From assembly GCA_038327685.1 (NCBI GenBank), contig JBBQLH010000030.1, positions 1-41,006 on the forward strand: a stretch of 41,006 bases of DNA. The letters run 5' to 3'. The translations under genes were made by a program, and so were the position numbers. Shown one piece after another: positions 1 to 7,581 of the stretch (its first letter is position 1; the number at the start of each line of letters is the position of its first letter). The stretch is from DASQFQ01 sp038327685 (GTDB taxonomy: Bacteria > Actinomycetota > Thermoleophilia > Solirubrobacterales > Solirubrobacteraceae). The notes beneath the pieces are model-generated. The model saw only the letters and a list, made by a program, of their open reading frames with translations, searched no databases and was not told the DNA's origin.

Positions 1-1143
1 GACGAGGACCTGCGCGCCGACCGCCAGCCCGAGTTCACCCAGCTCGATCTCGAGATGTCCTTCGTCGACGAGGAGGACGTCATCGAGGTCAACGAGGCGA
101 TGATGGCCCGCGTCTTCGAGGCGACCGGCTTTCCGGTCGGCCCGCCGCCGTGGCCGCGGATGACCTACGACGAGGCGATGGCGCGCTACGGCTCGGACCG
201 TCCCGACATCCGCTTCGGCCTCGAGATCACCGACCTCGGCGAGGCGCTCGCGGCGACGGAGTTCAAGGTCTTCGGCGGCGCGCTGGGTTCGGGCGGAGTC
301 GTGCGCGGGCTCAACGCCGGCGCGCGCGAGGTGCCGCGCAAGGACCTCGATGCGCTGACCGAGCACGTCAAGCGCTACGGCGCGGGTGGGCTCGTGTGGG
401 CGTTCGTCCAGGAGGACGGCGCGTGGCGCTCGCCGATCGCGAAGTTCCTCTCCGCGGACGAGATGGCCGCCGTCACGCTGCGCCTCGGCGGGCATCCCGG
501 CGACCTCCTGCTCGTCGTCGCCGACACGGAGAAGGTCGCGGCGACCGCGCTCGGCGAGCTGCGGCTCGAGCTGTCGCGGCGCTTCGACCTCGTCCGGCCC
601 GAGCGCCACGAGGTGCTGTGGGTCGTCGACTTCCCGGCCTTCGAGTACAACGACGGCGAGCGCCGCTGGGACGCCGTCCACCATCCCTTCACCACGCCGA
701 CCGGCGACTTCGCCGACCCGGGGGCGATGCGCGCGCGGGCGTACGACATGATCCTCGACGGTGCAGAGATCGGCGGCGGGTCGATCCGTATCCATCGCCC
801 CGAGGTCCAGCAGGAGGTCTTCCGCGTGCTCGGGATCTCCGAGGCGGAGGCCGAGGAGCGCTTCGGCTTCCTGCTCGACGCGATGCGCTACGGGGCGCCT
901 CCGCACGGCGGCATCGCGTTCGGGCTCGACCGCGTCGCGGCGATCGTCGCGGGCCGCGACTCGATCCGCGAGGTCATCGCATTCCCCAAGACCGCCAGCG
1001 GCTCCGACCCGCTCACTGGCGCGCCCGCGCCGGTCGATCCGCCGCAACTGGCGGAGCTCGGCCTGCGCCTCGCGGCGCCCGCTCCGGCGGGTCAGCAGCT
1101 CGGCGCCCGGGTTAGCGCCCCATCCGAGGGAAAGTCACCCTAA
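1..1143 (+). CDS. aspS: Aspartyl-tRNA synthetase, C-terminal 380 residues (5' end outside window)
   Basis: This class II synthetase attaches aspartate to tRNA-Asp (or tRNA-Asp/Asn if non-discriminating) in the cytoplasm. The reading frame is open from base 1 and begins inside class II motif 2 (PEFTQLDLEMSF), so the anticodon-binding OB fold and the first part of the catalytic core lie upstream. What follows is the bacterial-type GAD insertion and the end of the catalytic domain, with HHPFTTP, then the ATP-binding motif 3 (GIAFGLDR, about bases 907-933). The last roughly 30 residues are an Ala/Pro/Gly-rich tail, common in GC-rich actinobacteria. The stop codon TAA at 1141-1143 is also the first part of a candidate WhiG-type -35 element for the next gene. 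The ATG at base 55 is internal and not the start. Confidence 0.97.
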   Translation, partial: DEDLRADRQPEFTQLDLEMSFVDEEDVIEVNEAMMARVFEATGFPVGPPPWPRMTYDEAMARYGSDRPDIRFGLEITDLGEALAATEFKVFGGALGSGGVVRGLNAGAREVPRKDLDALTEHVKRYGAGGLVWAFVQEDGAWRSPIAKFLSADEMAAVTLRLGGHPGDLLLVVADTEKVAATALGELRLELSRRFDLVRPERHEVLWVVDFPAFEYNDGERRWDAVHHPFTTPTGDFADPGAMRARAYDMILDGAEIGGGSIRIHRPEVQQEVFRVLGISEAEAEERFGFLLDAMRYGAPPHGGIAFGLDRVAAIVAGRDSIREVIAFPKTASGSDPLTGAPAPVDPPQLAELGLRLAAPAPAGQQLGARVSAPSEGKSP

Positions 1144-1168
1144 GGACGCGCGGCACGTCTGCCGATAG
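1141..1168 (+). promoter_or_regulatory. Candidate sigma-28/WhiG-type promoter, copy 1
   Basis: TAAG at 1141-1144, a 16-nt spacer, then GCCGATAG at 1161-1168, 10 nt upstream of the ATG at 1179. It matches the flagellar/WhiG sigma consensus (TAAA, 15-16 nt, GCCGATAA) at 3 of 4 and 7 of 8 positions. One of six such sites, all on the + strand. Confidence 0.6.
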
Positions 1169-1178
1169 GGGACGAGAT

Positions 1179-2264
1179 ATGAACCAGATCTCGCCGCCGA
1201 TCCGCATCGTCCTCATCGCTGTCATCGGCCTCGTGGCCGTCTACATGCTGTTCCTTCGTCCGAAGCCCGCGGCGGTCACCCCGGTGGCAGCCGCGCCCGC
1301 CGCCGCCACCCCGGTCCCGCCGGCCAAGGACCCCGGCGCCAAGACGAACAGCAAGCCCGGCGCGATCGTCCAGTCCGCGATCACCAAGACCACGGACGCC
1401 AGCGCGCAGGCCAAGGTCGCCGCCGGCGAGGCCCCGGGCGGCTTGGCCGCCGACACCAACAATGGCGCCCAGACCGCGACCCCCGCCACGACTACCGGCA
1501 CCGCGTCCGCGACCGGCGTGCCCGCGACCCCTGCGACCGCCACGTCCCCGGTCACCAAGGAGACGCTCGCCCGGCTTCCCAAGGACATCCGCGGCGCCGT
1601 CGCGAAGCACAAGGTGCTCGTCCTGCTCTTCTACAACAACCGCTCCGCTGACGACCGCGCCGTCCGCCGCGCGCTCTCGCACGTCAACACGTACGGCGGC
1701 CAGGTCTTCGTCGCCCCGCACTGGATCAAGACCGTCGCCCGCTACCAGGCCATCGCGCGTGGCGTCGACGTCGAGCAGTCGCCCACCATCGTCGTGGCCG
1801 ACCGCAACCTCAAGGCCGAGACACTCGTCGGCTATGTCGACCGCGACACGATCGACCAGGCGGTCGTGGATGCCATCCTCGCCAGCGGCGGCAGCCTGAT
1901 CAAGAGCCCGTACTACCGCAAGATCGAGGCGCTCTGCGCTTCCACGCAGGCCCAGATCAGCGCGCTCTCGCAGCCATCCTCACCCACCGCGGTCCCGACC
2001 TACCTCGCGGGCGCGCAGCAGGCCGCCGCCGCCATGACGGCACAGGCCGCCGCGATCAGGCCGGCCAAGCAGTACCGGCGCTTCCACAAGAACTTCGTCA
2101 ACTATGCCGGCGACACCACGAGCCGCCTGACGGTCGGCGTGACGGCAGGCAAGGCCAAGCCGGCCGACGGTGCCAAGATCCTCAAGGGCGTCGCCCACGA
2201 CACCGGGAAGCTCGACTCGGCCTTCGTCCGCAAGAACGGCGCGCACGGCCTCAGCTGCTTCTAG
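1179..2264 (+). CDS. Membrane-anchored thioredoxin-fold protein lacking the redox CxxC
   Basis: Function unknown. The 361-residue product starts with one N-terminal membrane segment (about residues 7-25, IRIVLIAVIGLVAVYMLFL), followed by a low-complexity Ala/Thr/Pro linker to about residue 125. A compact domain then follows that reads like a thioredoxin fold: a beta strand VLVLLFY, a helix start, and later a SPTIVV stretch that resembles the cis-proline loop. The position where CxxC would sit reads NNRSADD, so a redox role is unlikely. Only two cysteines are present, both in the C-terminal third. The C-terminal 120 residues are helical and Ala-rich. The protein probably faces outside the membrane. 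It is preceded by a WhiG-type promoter and a GGGGA Shine-Dalgarno-like stretch 7 nt before the ATG. Sharing that promoter class with pilus genes hints at a surface-structure role; this is inference. Confidence 0.85.
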   Translation: MNQISPPIRIVLIAVIGLVAVYMLFLRPKPAAVTPVAAAPAAATPVPPAKDPGAKTNSKPGAIVQSAITKTTDASAQAKVAAGEAPGGLAADTNNGAQTATPATTTGTASATGVPATPATATSPVTKETLARLPKDIRGAVAKHKVLVLLFYNNRSADDRAVRRALSHVNTYGGQVFVAPHWIKTVARYQAIARGVDVEQSPTIVVADRNLKAETLVGYVDRDTIDQAVVDAILASGGSLIKSPYYRKIEALCASTQAQISALSQPSSPTAVPTYLAGAQQAAAAMTAQAAAIRPAKQYRRFHKNFVNYAGDTTSRLTVGVTAGKAKPADGAKILKGVAHDTGKLDSAFVRKNGAHGLSCF

Positions 2265-2274
2265 GCCTCCCGCC

Positions 2275-2280
2275 TAGACT
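2275..2280 (+). promoter_or_regulatory. -10 element TAGACT, leaderless-type, for mnmA
   Basis: TAGACT lies exactly 6 nt before the GTG at 2287. The same TAGACT-N6-GTG layout precedes alaS. This spacing places transcription start at the start codon (leaderless mRNA), which is common in actinobacteria. It also supports GTG 2287 as the start. No convincing -35 was seen. Confidence 0.6.
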
Positions 2281-2286
2281 CGGCGC

Positions 2287-3705
2287 GTGAGCGCCGAACG
2301 CTTCACCGAGCATCTTCAGTTTCCACAGGGGAAGGGCATCACGCCCGCCGGCGCCTCCATCGGAGCCGCCGGCGGCGGCGTCTGCGGCGACCTCGTCTCG
2401 ATCGCCCTCCGGGTCGAGGGCGGGCGCGTCGCCGCGGCCGGATTCGAGGCATCGGGCTGCGGCGCTGTCACTGCGGCCGGCTCTGCCACCGTCGCGCTCG
2501 TCGAGGGCGCGGGCGTGCTCGACGCCGCGCGCGTCGGCACGCACCAGGTCGCCGCCGAGCTCGGCGGGCTCTCACCCGGCAAGCTGCACGCCGCCGAGCT
2601 GGCCGCCGACGCGCTGCACCGCGCGCTCGGCTCCGCCGCCCGCACCGGCGCGGCGCTCGCGCCCGATCCGAACCGCACGCTCGTCGCCATGAGCGGCGGG
2701 GTGGACTCCGCCGTCGCGGCGCTCCTGCGCGCCCGCGCGGGCGGGGACGCAATCGCGGTCACGCTCGAGCTGTGGGCCGACCCGGAGAACGACGGGGACG
2801 CCTCGTGCTGCTCGGCGCACGCGGTGCGCGCCGCGCGCTCGCTCGCGCATGGCATGGGCCTGCCGCACTTCACGCTCGACCTGCGCGAGGAGTTCCGTGC
2901 CGGCGTCGTAGCGCCGTGGCTCGACGAGCACGCCGCCGGGCTGACGCCCAACCCCTGCGTGCGCTGCAACGGCAACGTCCGCCTCGACGCGATGCTCGAC
3001 TTCGCCGGCCGCCTCGGGGCCGACGAGCTCGCGACCGGCCACTACGCGCGCCGCAGCCCCGACGGCCTGCTGCGCTCGGCCGCCGACCCGGCCAAGGACC
3101 AGGCTTACATGCTGTGTGCGCTTCACCCCGCGACGATCGCGCGCCTGCGCTTCCCGCTCGGCGAGCTGACCAAGCCCGAGGTGCGCGCGCTCGCCGCCGA
3201 GGCCGGGCTGCCCGTCGCCTCGCAGGCCGACTCGCAGGACCTCTGCTTCCTCGCCGGCACGGGCCGGGCCGCGTTCCTCGCCCGCCACGGCGGCGCGCGC
3301 GAGCGCCTAGGGGAGATCGTCGACCGCGGCGGGCGCGTGCTCGGTCGCCACCGCGGCCACCACGGCTTCACGGTCGGCCAGCGCAAGGGCATCGGCCTCG
3401 CGGCGCCGGAGCCGCTGTACGTGCTCGCCACCGACGCGCGCACCAACCGCGTGACGGTCGGCGCGCGTGCGGACCTGCTGACCCACGACGTGCAGGTGCG
3501 CGGCGCGCGGCTGCACCGCCCGGGCGCCGAGGTCGACGCGGTGCGCCTGCGCTACCGCTCGCGCCCGCTGCCGTGCACGGTGACCGAGCACGGGCGGGGG
3601 CGCGTCACGCTGCGCCTGTTGGAGCCCGTCGATGGCGCGGCGCCGGGCCAGACCGCGTGCCTGTACTCGGGCGACGTGGTCGTGGGCTCTGGGACGATCG
3701 CTTAG
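2287..3705 (+). CDS. mnmA: NifU/IscU-like domain fused to tRNA 2-thiouridylase MnmA
   Basis: MnmA inserts sulfur at C2 of uridine 34 in tRNA-Lys/Glu/Gln after ATP-dependent adenylation. The MnmA part runs from about residue 130 to 472: PP-loop SGGVDS at 136-141, CCSAHAVRAAR near 178, nucleophilic cysteine C227 in NPCVRCN, and the second catalytic cysteine C320 in DSQDLCF. The protein is about 110 residues longer than usual because of an N-terminal IscU/NifU-like scaffold domain: GVCGD and ASGCG correspond to the first two cluster cysteines and the conserved aspartate. The third position, normally HC in the LPPVKxHC motif, reads LSPGKLHAA, so that ligand is lost. The fusion suggests sulfur or persulfide delivery in cis rather than classical Fe-S scaffolding (inference). 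GTG 2287 is chosen for the leaderless -10 at 2275. Confidence 0.93.
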   Translation: MSAERFTEHLQFPQGKGITPAGASIGAAGGGVCGDLVSIALRVEGGRVAAAGFEASGCGAVTAAGSATVALVEGAGVLDAARVGTHQVAAELGGLSPGKLHAAELAADALHRALGSAARTGAALAPDPNRTLVAMSGGVDSAVAALLRARAGGDAIAVTLELWADPENDGDASCCSAHAVRAARSLAHGMGLPHFTLDLREEFRAGVVAPWLDEHAAGLTPNPCVRCNGNVRLDAMLDFAGRLGADELATGHYARRSPDGLLRSAADPAKDQAYMLCALHPATIARLRFPLGELTKPEVRALAAEAGLPVASQADSQDLCFLAGTGRAAFLARHGGARERLGEIVDRGGRVLGRHRGHHGFTVGQRKGIGLAAPEPLYVLATDARTNRVTVGARADLLTHDVQVRGARLHRPGAEVDAVRLRYRSRPLPCTVTEHGRGRVTLRLLEPVDGAAPGQTACLYSGDVVVGSGTIA

Positions 3706-3711
3706 CTTCCG

Positions 3712-3915
3712 GCGAACGTCAAAGGCGGCTGGGTAGGAGGTGGTTCGAGCCGCCGCGGAGCGACGGGTGTCACCTCGACCCCCGCGTGCGTGGTGGAGAC
3801 GACATTCGTGGGCCGGGCGCGCGACGAGTGTCACCTCGACCCCCGCATGCGTGGTGGAGATGACATTCGTCGCCCCCCCGGCACTTCGAACTCACCTCCT
3901 ACCCAAGACGTTCGC
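3712..3915 (+). repeat. Inverted-repeat element, copy 1 (arms 3712-3745 and 3886-3915)
   Basis: The left arm contains GCGAACGTC and GGGTAGGAGGTG followed by a TTCGA block. The right arm is the reverse complement of the same blocks (CACCTCCTACCC, then GACGTTCGC) with a shorter gap between them. The left-arm core GCGGCTGGGTAGGAGGT recurs exactly at about 35486-35502, where it again has an inverted partner. The inside of this copy holds the tandem palindromes at 3761-3870. It lies between the mnmA stop and a truncated MFS gene, so it may mark the insertion or deletion that removed the transporter's 5' half. No transposase is present. Confidence 0.6.
3761..3870 (+). repeat. Two tandem REP-like palindromic units, 61-bp period
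   Basis: Unit 1 at 3761-3809 and unit 2 at 3822-3870 are nearly identical, with only a few substitutions. Each is itself an imperfect palindrome: ACGAGTGTCACCTC at the left pairs with GAGATGACATTCGT at the right across a GC-rich centre (CCCGCATGCG). This is the size and layout of REP (repetitive extragenic palindrome) elements. Two copies head to tail are nested inside the longer inverted repeat at 3712-3915. Confidence 0.65.
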
Positions 3916-3951
3916 TCGAGCCCGGGGCCGGGCCGGAGCTCGATCCCTCCC

Positions 3952-4499
3952 GAGGGCCTGCTGCTCGGCAACGTCCTCTGCTTCACGGAGGTCTGGGACT
4001 ACCCCGTGCTCAAGGCCGGCTTCGCGTTCGCGCCCGGGCCGCTGCTGGCGGCGACGACCGCGATCACCTCGGGCCGCCTCGCCGACGGCCGCCAGCCCGC
4101 CGCCTTCGGTGCGGTCGGCGGCTTCGTGTTCGCGGCCGGGTGCCTGTGGTTCATCACCCACGCCGGAGTGCAGCCCGCCTACCTCTCGGCGATCCTGCCG
4201 GCCAGGTGCTGACCGGCATCGGCGTCGGCCTGCTGCTGCCGTCCTTCACCGCCACCGCCGCGGCGACACTGCGCCCCGAGCAGCTCGCCACCGGGATCGG
4301 CGTGCAGACGATGTGCCGCCAGATCGGCGCGGCGCTCGGGCTCGCGTCGTGGGTGGCGATCGTGGGGACGCCGTCGGCGGCCGACGCCGTCGACGCATTC
4401 GGCTCCGGCTGGGTGTTCATGTCGGTCACCGCGGTGCTCGCCGGGCTCGCGTTGCTGCCGATGGCCCGTGGGCGGCTCGTCCATAGACTGGTCGTGTGA
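3952..4499 (+). pseudogene. MFS drug transporter (DHA2/EmrB type) remnant, C-terminal part, frameshifted
   Basis: Two adjacent frames together give the C-terminal part of a 14-TM major facilitator drug exporter. The first, about 3952-4200, reads EGLLLGNVLCFTEVWDYPVL then GFAFAPGPLLA and GRLADGR, typical of the middle of DHA2 proteins. It then runs into a stop, while the continuation GQVLTGIGVGLLLPSF to RGRLVHRLVV is found in another frame up to the TGA at 4497-4499. One missing base near 4200 (expected codons for PGQVLTG) explains the break. The N-terminal half is absent and its place is taken by repeats. The 3' end overlaps the alaS start codon and carries the alaS -10. This is a dead gene. 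Confidence 0.85.
4484..4489 (+). promoter_or_regulatory. -10 element TAGACT, leaderless-type, for alaS
   Basis: TAGACT ends 6 nt before the GTG at 4496, the same layout as at mnmA. The element is inside the last codons of the dead MFS gene. Confidence 0.6.
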
Positions 4500-7111
4500 C
4501 CTCGGACGAGATCCGCGAGACCTTCCTGAGCTTCTTTGAGGCGAACGACCACCTGCGCGTGCCGTCGGCGTCGCTCATCCCCGCGCGCCACGACCCGTCC
4601 GTGCTGCTCACCACGGCGGGCATGCACCCGCTCATGCCGTACTTCCTCGGTCACGAGAAGCCGCGGCGCCTCCGGCTGACCGCCTGCCAGAAGTGCTTCC
4701 GCACCGTCGACATCGACATCGTCGGCTCGACGTCCCGCCACAACACGTTCTTCGAGATGCTCGGCAACTTCTCGTTCGGCGAATACTTCAAGCAGGGCGC
4801 CATCGAGTACGCGCTCAAGCTGTCGGTGGAGGGCTTCGGCCTCGACTTCGATCGCATCTGGGTCACGGTCTTCGAGGGCGACGAGGAGCTCGGCCTCGGC
4901 CCCGACGAGGAGGCGATCGAGGCGTGGGTCGCGGCGGGCTTCCCGCGGGAGCGCATCGTCGCGTGCAACCGCGAGGAGAACTTCTGGCAGGCCGGCCCGA
5001 CCGGTCCGTGCGGGCCGTGCTCGGAGCTCTATTACGACCGCGGCGTCGCGTTCGGCAAGGAGGACGACCTCCCGGGTGAGGAGAACGAGCGCTTCCTCGA
5101 GTACTGGAACCTCGTCTTCATGCAGTTCAACCAGGACCCGGTCAACACACTCATCCCGCTGCCGGCGCAGAACATCGACACCGGCCTCGGGCTCGGCCGC
5201 CTCGCGGCGATCCTGCAAGACAAGGACTCGGTCTTCGAGACCGACCAGTTCTGGCCGCTGATCGAGCTCGGCCAGGAGCTCAGCGGCAAGCCCTATGGAG
5301 AGACGTTCGAGACCGATCGCGCGCTGCGCATCCTCGCCGACCACTCGCGCGGCGCGTCCTTCCTCGTCGCCGACGGCGTCGTCCCCTCCAACGAGGAGCG
5401 CGGCTACGTGCTGCGCCGCCTGATGCGGCGGGCGATCCTGCGGGGGCGGCGGATCGGGATCGAGCCGGGCTTCATGCCGCGCTTCGCCGCGGTCGTGCGC
5501 GAGACGATGGGGGCGGCGTACCCCGAGCTGATCGAGCAGTCCGACACCATCGACATGTGGCTCGCGCGCGAGGAGGAGGCGTTCGGCCAGACGCTCGAGC
5601 AGGGCACGCGCATCCTCGAGGAGCACATCGAGCGCGCGACGGCGGCCGGGGAGGAGGGCATCGGCGCGGCCGAGGCCTTCCGGCTCCACGACACCTACGG
5701 CTTCCCGTTCGACCTCACGTTCGAGCTCGCGGCGGAGCAGGGGCTGGGCGTTGACTCGCAGGGCTTCGAGAACCTGATGGGGGAACAGCGCACGCGGGCG
5801 CGCGCGAGCGCCGGCCGCGGCGGGCGCGACGAGCACCGCGAGCGCGCGCGCGTGTTCGCCGACGCGGCGGACTTCGAGACGACCTTCACCGGCTACGAGA
5901 CGGTGGAGCAGACCACCGCGGTCGGAGCGGTGGACCGGCAGAACGGACGGCTCCTGGTCAAGCTCGTCGAGTCCCCCTTCTACGCCACCGGCGGCGGCCA
6001 GGTCCACGACGCCGGCGAGGTCCGCTGCGAGTCCGGCGACTGCGCCGCCAGCGTCACCGACGTGCTGCGGCTCGGCGACGACCAGGTCCTGGTGCTCGAG
6101 CCGCTCGCGGGCGAGCTGCACGAGGGCGAGCGCGTGGTCGCGCTCGTCGACCGCGCCGCGCGCCGCGCCACCGAGTGCAACCACACCGCGACGCACCTCC
6201 TGCACGCGGCGCTGCGCGAGCGTCTCGGCACCCATGTGCGCCAGGCCGGCTCCTACGTCGGGCCCGACAAGCTGCGCTTCGACTTCACCCACGGCGCCCC
6301 GCTGTCGGTGGAGGACGTCGCCGCGGTCGAGGGCCGCGTCAACGAGTGGATCCTCGCCAACCAGCCCGTGCGCGCGCTCACGACGACGCTGGACGAGGCG
6401 CGCAGCCTCGGCGCGATGGCGCTGTTCGGCGAGAAGTACGGCGACGTCGTGCGGATGGTCGAGGTCGGCGACGGCGCGTGGTCGCGCGAGCTGTGCGGCG
6501 GCACCCACGTGCGCTCGACCGCCGAGATCGGCGTTTTCAAGCTGACCACGGAGACCTCGAGCGCGGCCAACGTGCGCCGCATCGAGGCGATCACCGGCCC
6601 GGTGGCGATCGAGGACCTGCGGCGCAGCGACCGCATCCTGGCCGAGGCCGCGAGCGTCCTGCGCACCCAACCGCACCAGGTCGCCGAGGTCGCCGCCGAG
6701 CGCGAGGCCAGGCGGCGCGAGCTCGAGAAGACGCCCGCCGCGCCGGTCGACGCCGGCTTCGACGAGGTGCTCGACATCGACGGCGTGAAGGTGGTCGTCG
6801 AGATGAAGGACGTCGCCAACCCGAAGCTGCTGGCGGAGATCGCGGACCGCATCAAGGGCAAGCTCGGCGACCCCTCGGTGATCGTCCTCGCCACCAAGGG
6901 CGAGGGCCGCGTCAACCTGCTCGTCGCCGCGACGCCCGGCGCGATCATGCGCGGCGTGAAGGCGGGGGACATCGTCAAGACCGCCGCCCAGGTCGTGGGC
7001 GGCGGGGGAGGGGGCCGCGACAACATGGCCCAGGCCGGCGGCCGCGATCCCGACAAGCTGCCCGACGCGCTCAAGACCGCCGAGCAGGCCATCCGCCAAG
7101 TCCTGGCTTGA
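4496..7111 (+). CDS. alaS: Alanyl-tRNA synthetase
   Basis: This 871-residue class II enzyme charges tRNA-Ala and clears mischarged Ser/Gly-tRNA-Ala; the length matches the family (about 875). The catalytic domain comes first (RETFLSFFEANDHLRVPSAS at the N-terminus, motif 2 region TSRHNTFFEMLGNFSF, then GPTGPCGPCSELYYDRG). The tRNA-recognition region follows. The editing domain has both zinc/active-site motifs, HTATH at 563-567 and CGGTH at 667-671, and the C-Ala/DHHA1 domain ends in a glycine-rich VVGGGGGGRDNMAQAGG loop. GTG 4496 is chosen because it gives the conserved N-terminus and sits 6 nt after TAGACT. The TGA stop overlaps the TTG start of ruvX (TTGA), so the two are translationally coupled. 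Confidence 0.98.
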   Translation: MTSDEIRETFLSFFEANDHLRVPSASLIPARHDPSVLLTTAGMHPLMPYFLGHEKPRRLRLTACQKCFRTVDIDIVGSTSRHNTFFEMLGNFSFGEYFKQGAIEYALKLSVEGFGLDFDRIWVTVFEGDEELGLGPDEEAIEAWVAAGFPRERIVACNREENFWQAGPTGPCGPCSELYYDRGVAFGKEDDLPGEENERFLEYWNLVFMQFNQDPVNTLIPLPAQNIDTGLGLGRLAAILQDKDSVFETDQFWPLIELGQELSGKPYGETFETDRALRILADHSRGASFLVADGVVPSNEERGYVLRRLMRRAILRGRRIGIEPGFMPRFAAVVRETMGAAYPELIEQSDTIDMWLAREEEAFGQTLEQGTRILEEHIERATAAGEEGIGAAEAFRLHDTYGFPFDLTFELAAEQGLGVDSQGFENLMGEQRTRARASAGRGGRDEHRERARVFADAADFETTFTGYETVEQTTAVGAVDRQNGRLLVKLVESPFYATGGGQVHDAGEVRCESGDCAASVTDVLRLGDDQVLVLEPLAGELHEGERVVALVDRAARRATECNHTATHLLHAALRERLGTHVRQAGSYVGPDKLRFDFTHGAPLSVEDVAAVEGRVNEWILANQPVRALTTTLDEARSLGAMALFGEKYGDVVRMVEVGDGAWSRELCGGTHVRSTAEIGVFKLTTETSSAANVRRIEAITGPVAIEDLRRSDRILAEAASVLRTQPHQVAEVAAEREARRRELEKTPAAPVDAGFDEVLDIDGVKVVVEMKDVANPKLLAEIADRIKGKLGDPSVIVLATKGEGRVNLLVAATPGAIMRGVKAGDIVKTAAQVVGGGGGGRDNMAQAGGRDPDKLPDALKTAEQAIRQVLA

Positions 7112-7581
7112 GCGACAGCCGCGTCGTCGCGCTCGACTACGGCAGCGCCCGCTGTGGCGTCGCCGTCTCGGACCCTACGCGCACGCTCGCGACCCCGGTC
7201 GAGCCGGTCCTGGCGCCGGCCACCCGCCGCGGCTTCGGCCGCCTCGTGGCGCGGATCGGGGAGCTCGAGGCGGGCGTCGTGGTGGTCGGACTGCCGCTCT
7301 CGCTCTCCGGCGGCGATTCGGACCAGACACGCGAGACCCGCGCATTCGTCCAGCGGTTGAGAGAAAGGCTCAACCTGCCGATTGAGGTCTACGACGAACG
7401 CTTCACCACGACGCTGGCGCACCGAACCGGGGGTGCGACGGCTGAGGATTCCCGTGCCGCCGCAGTGCTCCTCGAGGGCTGGCTCGCACGCGAACGCTCA
7501 GCCGCCGCGGCTCCCGGGCCGATAAGGCCACAAGCCCGGAACCCCGATGAACCCCATCCAGACACCACCGCAGAGCCCTGA
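7108..7581 (+). CDS. ruvX: RuvX/YqgF Holliday-junction-resolvase-like protein
   Basis: YqgF family proteins have an RNase H fold and act in 16S rRNA 5' maturation and possibly in recombination. The 157-residue product shows the family signature in order: LDYGSARCGVAVSD (first catalytic Asp near residue 10), VVVVGLPLSLSGGDSDQT, then VYDERFTT, and a C-terminal EDSRAAAVLLEGWL helix with the late acidic residue. The start is TTG at 7108, overlapping the alaS stop; no other in-frame start preserves the first strand. The C-terminal 15-20 residues are a disordered Pro/Ala tail. The last 35 bases overlap the start of the coiled-coil gene, and a perfect GCCGATAA promoter box sits within this gene's 3' end. 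The alaS-ruvX-mltG-aroE order is common in Gram-positive bacteria. Confidence 0.9.
   Translation: MSDSRVVALDYGSARCGVAVSDPTRTLATPVEPVLAPATRRGFGRLVARIGELEAGVVVVGLPLSLSGGDSDQTRETRAFVQRLRERLNLPIEVYDERFTTTLAHRTGGATAEDSRAAAVLLEGWLARERSAAAAPGPIRPQARNPDEPHPDTTAEP
7498..7525 (+). promoter_or_regulatory. Candidate sigma-28/WhiG-type promoter, copy 2
   Basis: TCAG at 7498-7501, a 16-nt spacer, and GCCGATAA at 7518-7525, an exact match to the WhiG/FliA -10 consensus. It lies in the ruvX 3' end, 21 nt upstream of the ATG at 7547. Confidence 0.65.

Noticed and set aside
3735..3760. tRNA-like T-arm (GGTTCGAGCC) after GGGTAGGAGG
   Set aside because: No cloverleaf can be formed with flanking sequence, and the segment is part of an inverted repeat that recurs at 35.5 kb without the same T-arm.
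4154..7099. A 981-codon minus-strand frame opposite alaS
   Set aside because: alaS on the plus strand is complete with all motifs; the antisense frame is a composition effect of high third-position GC.
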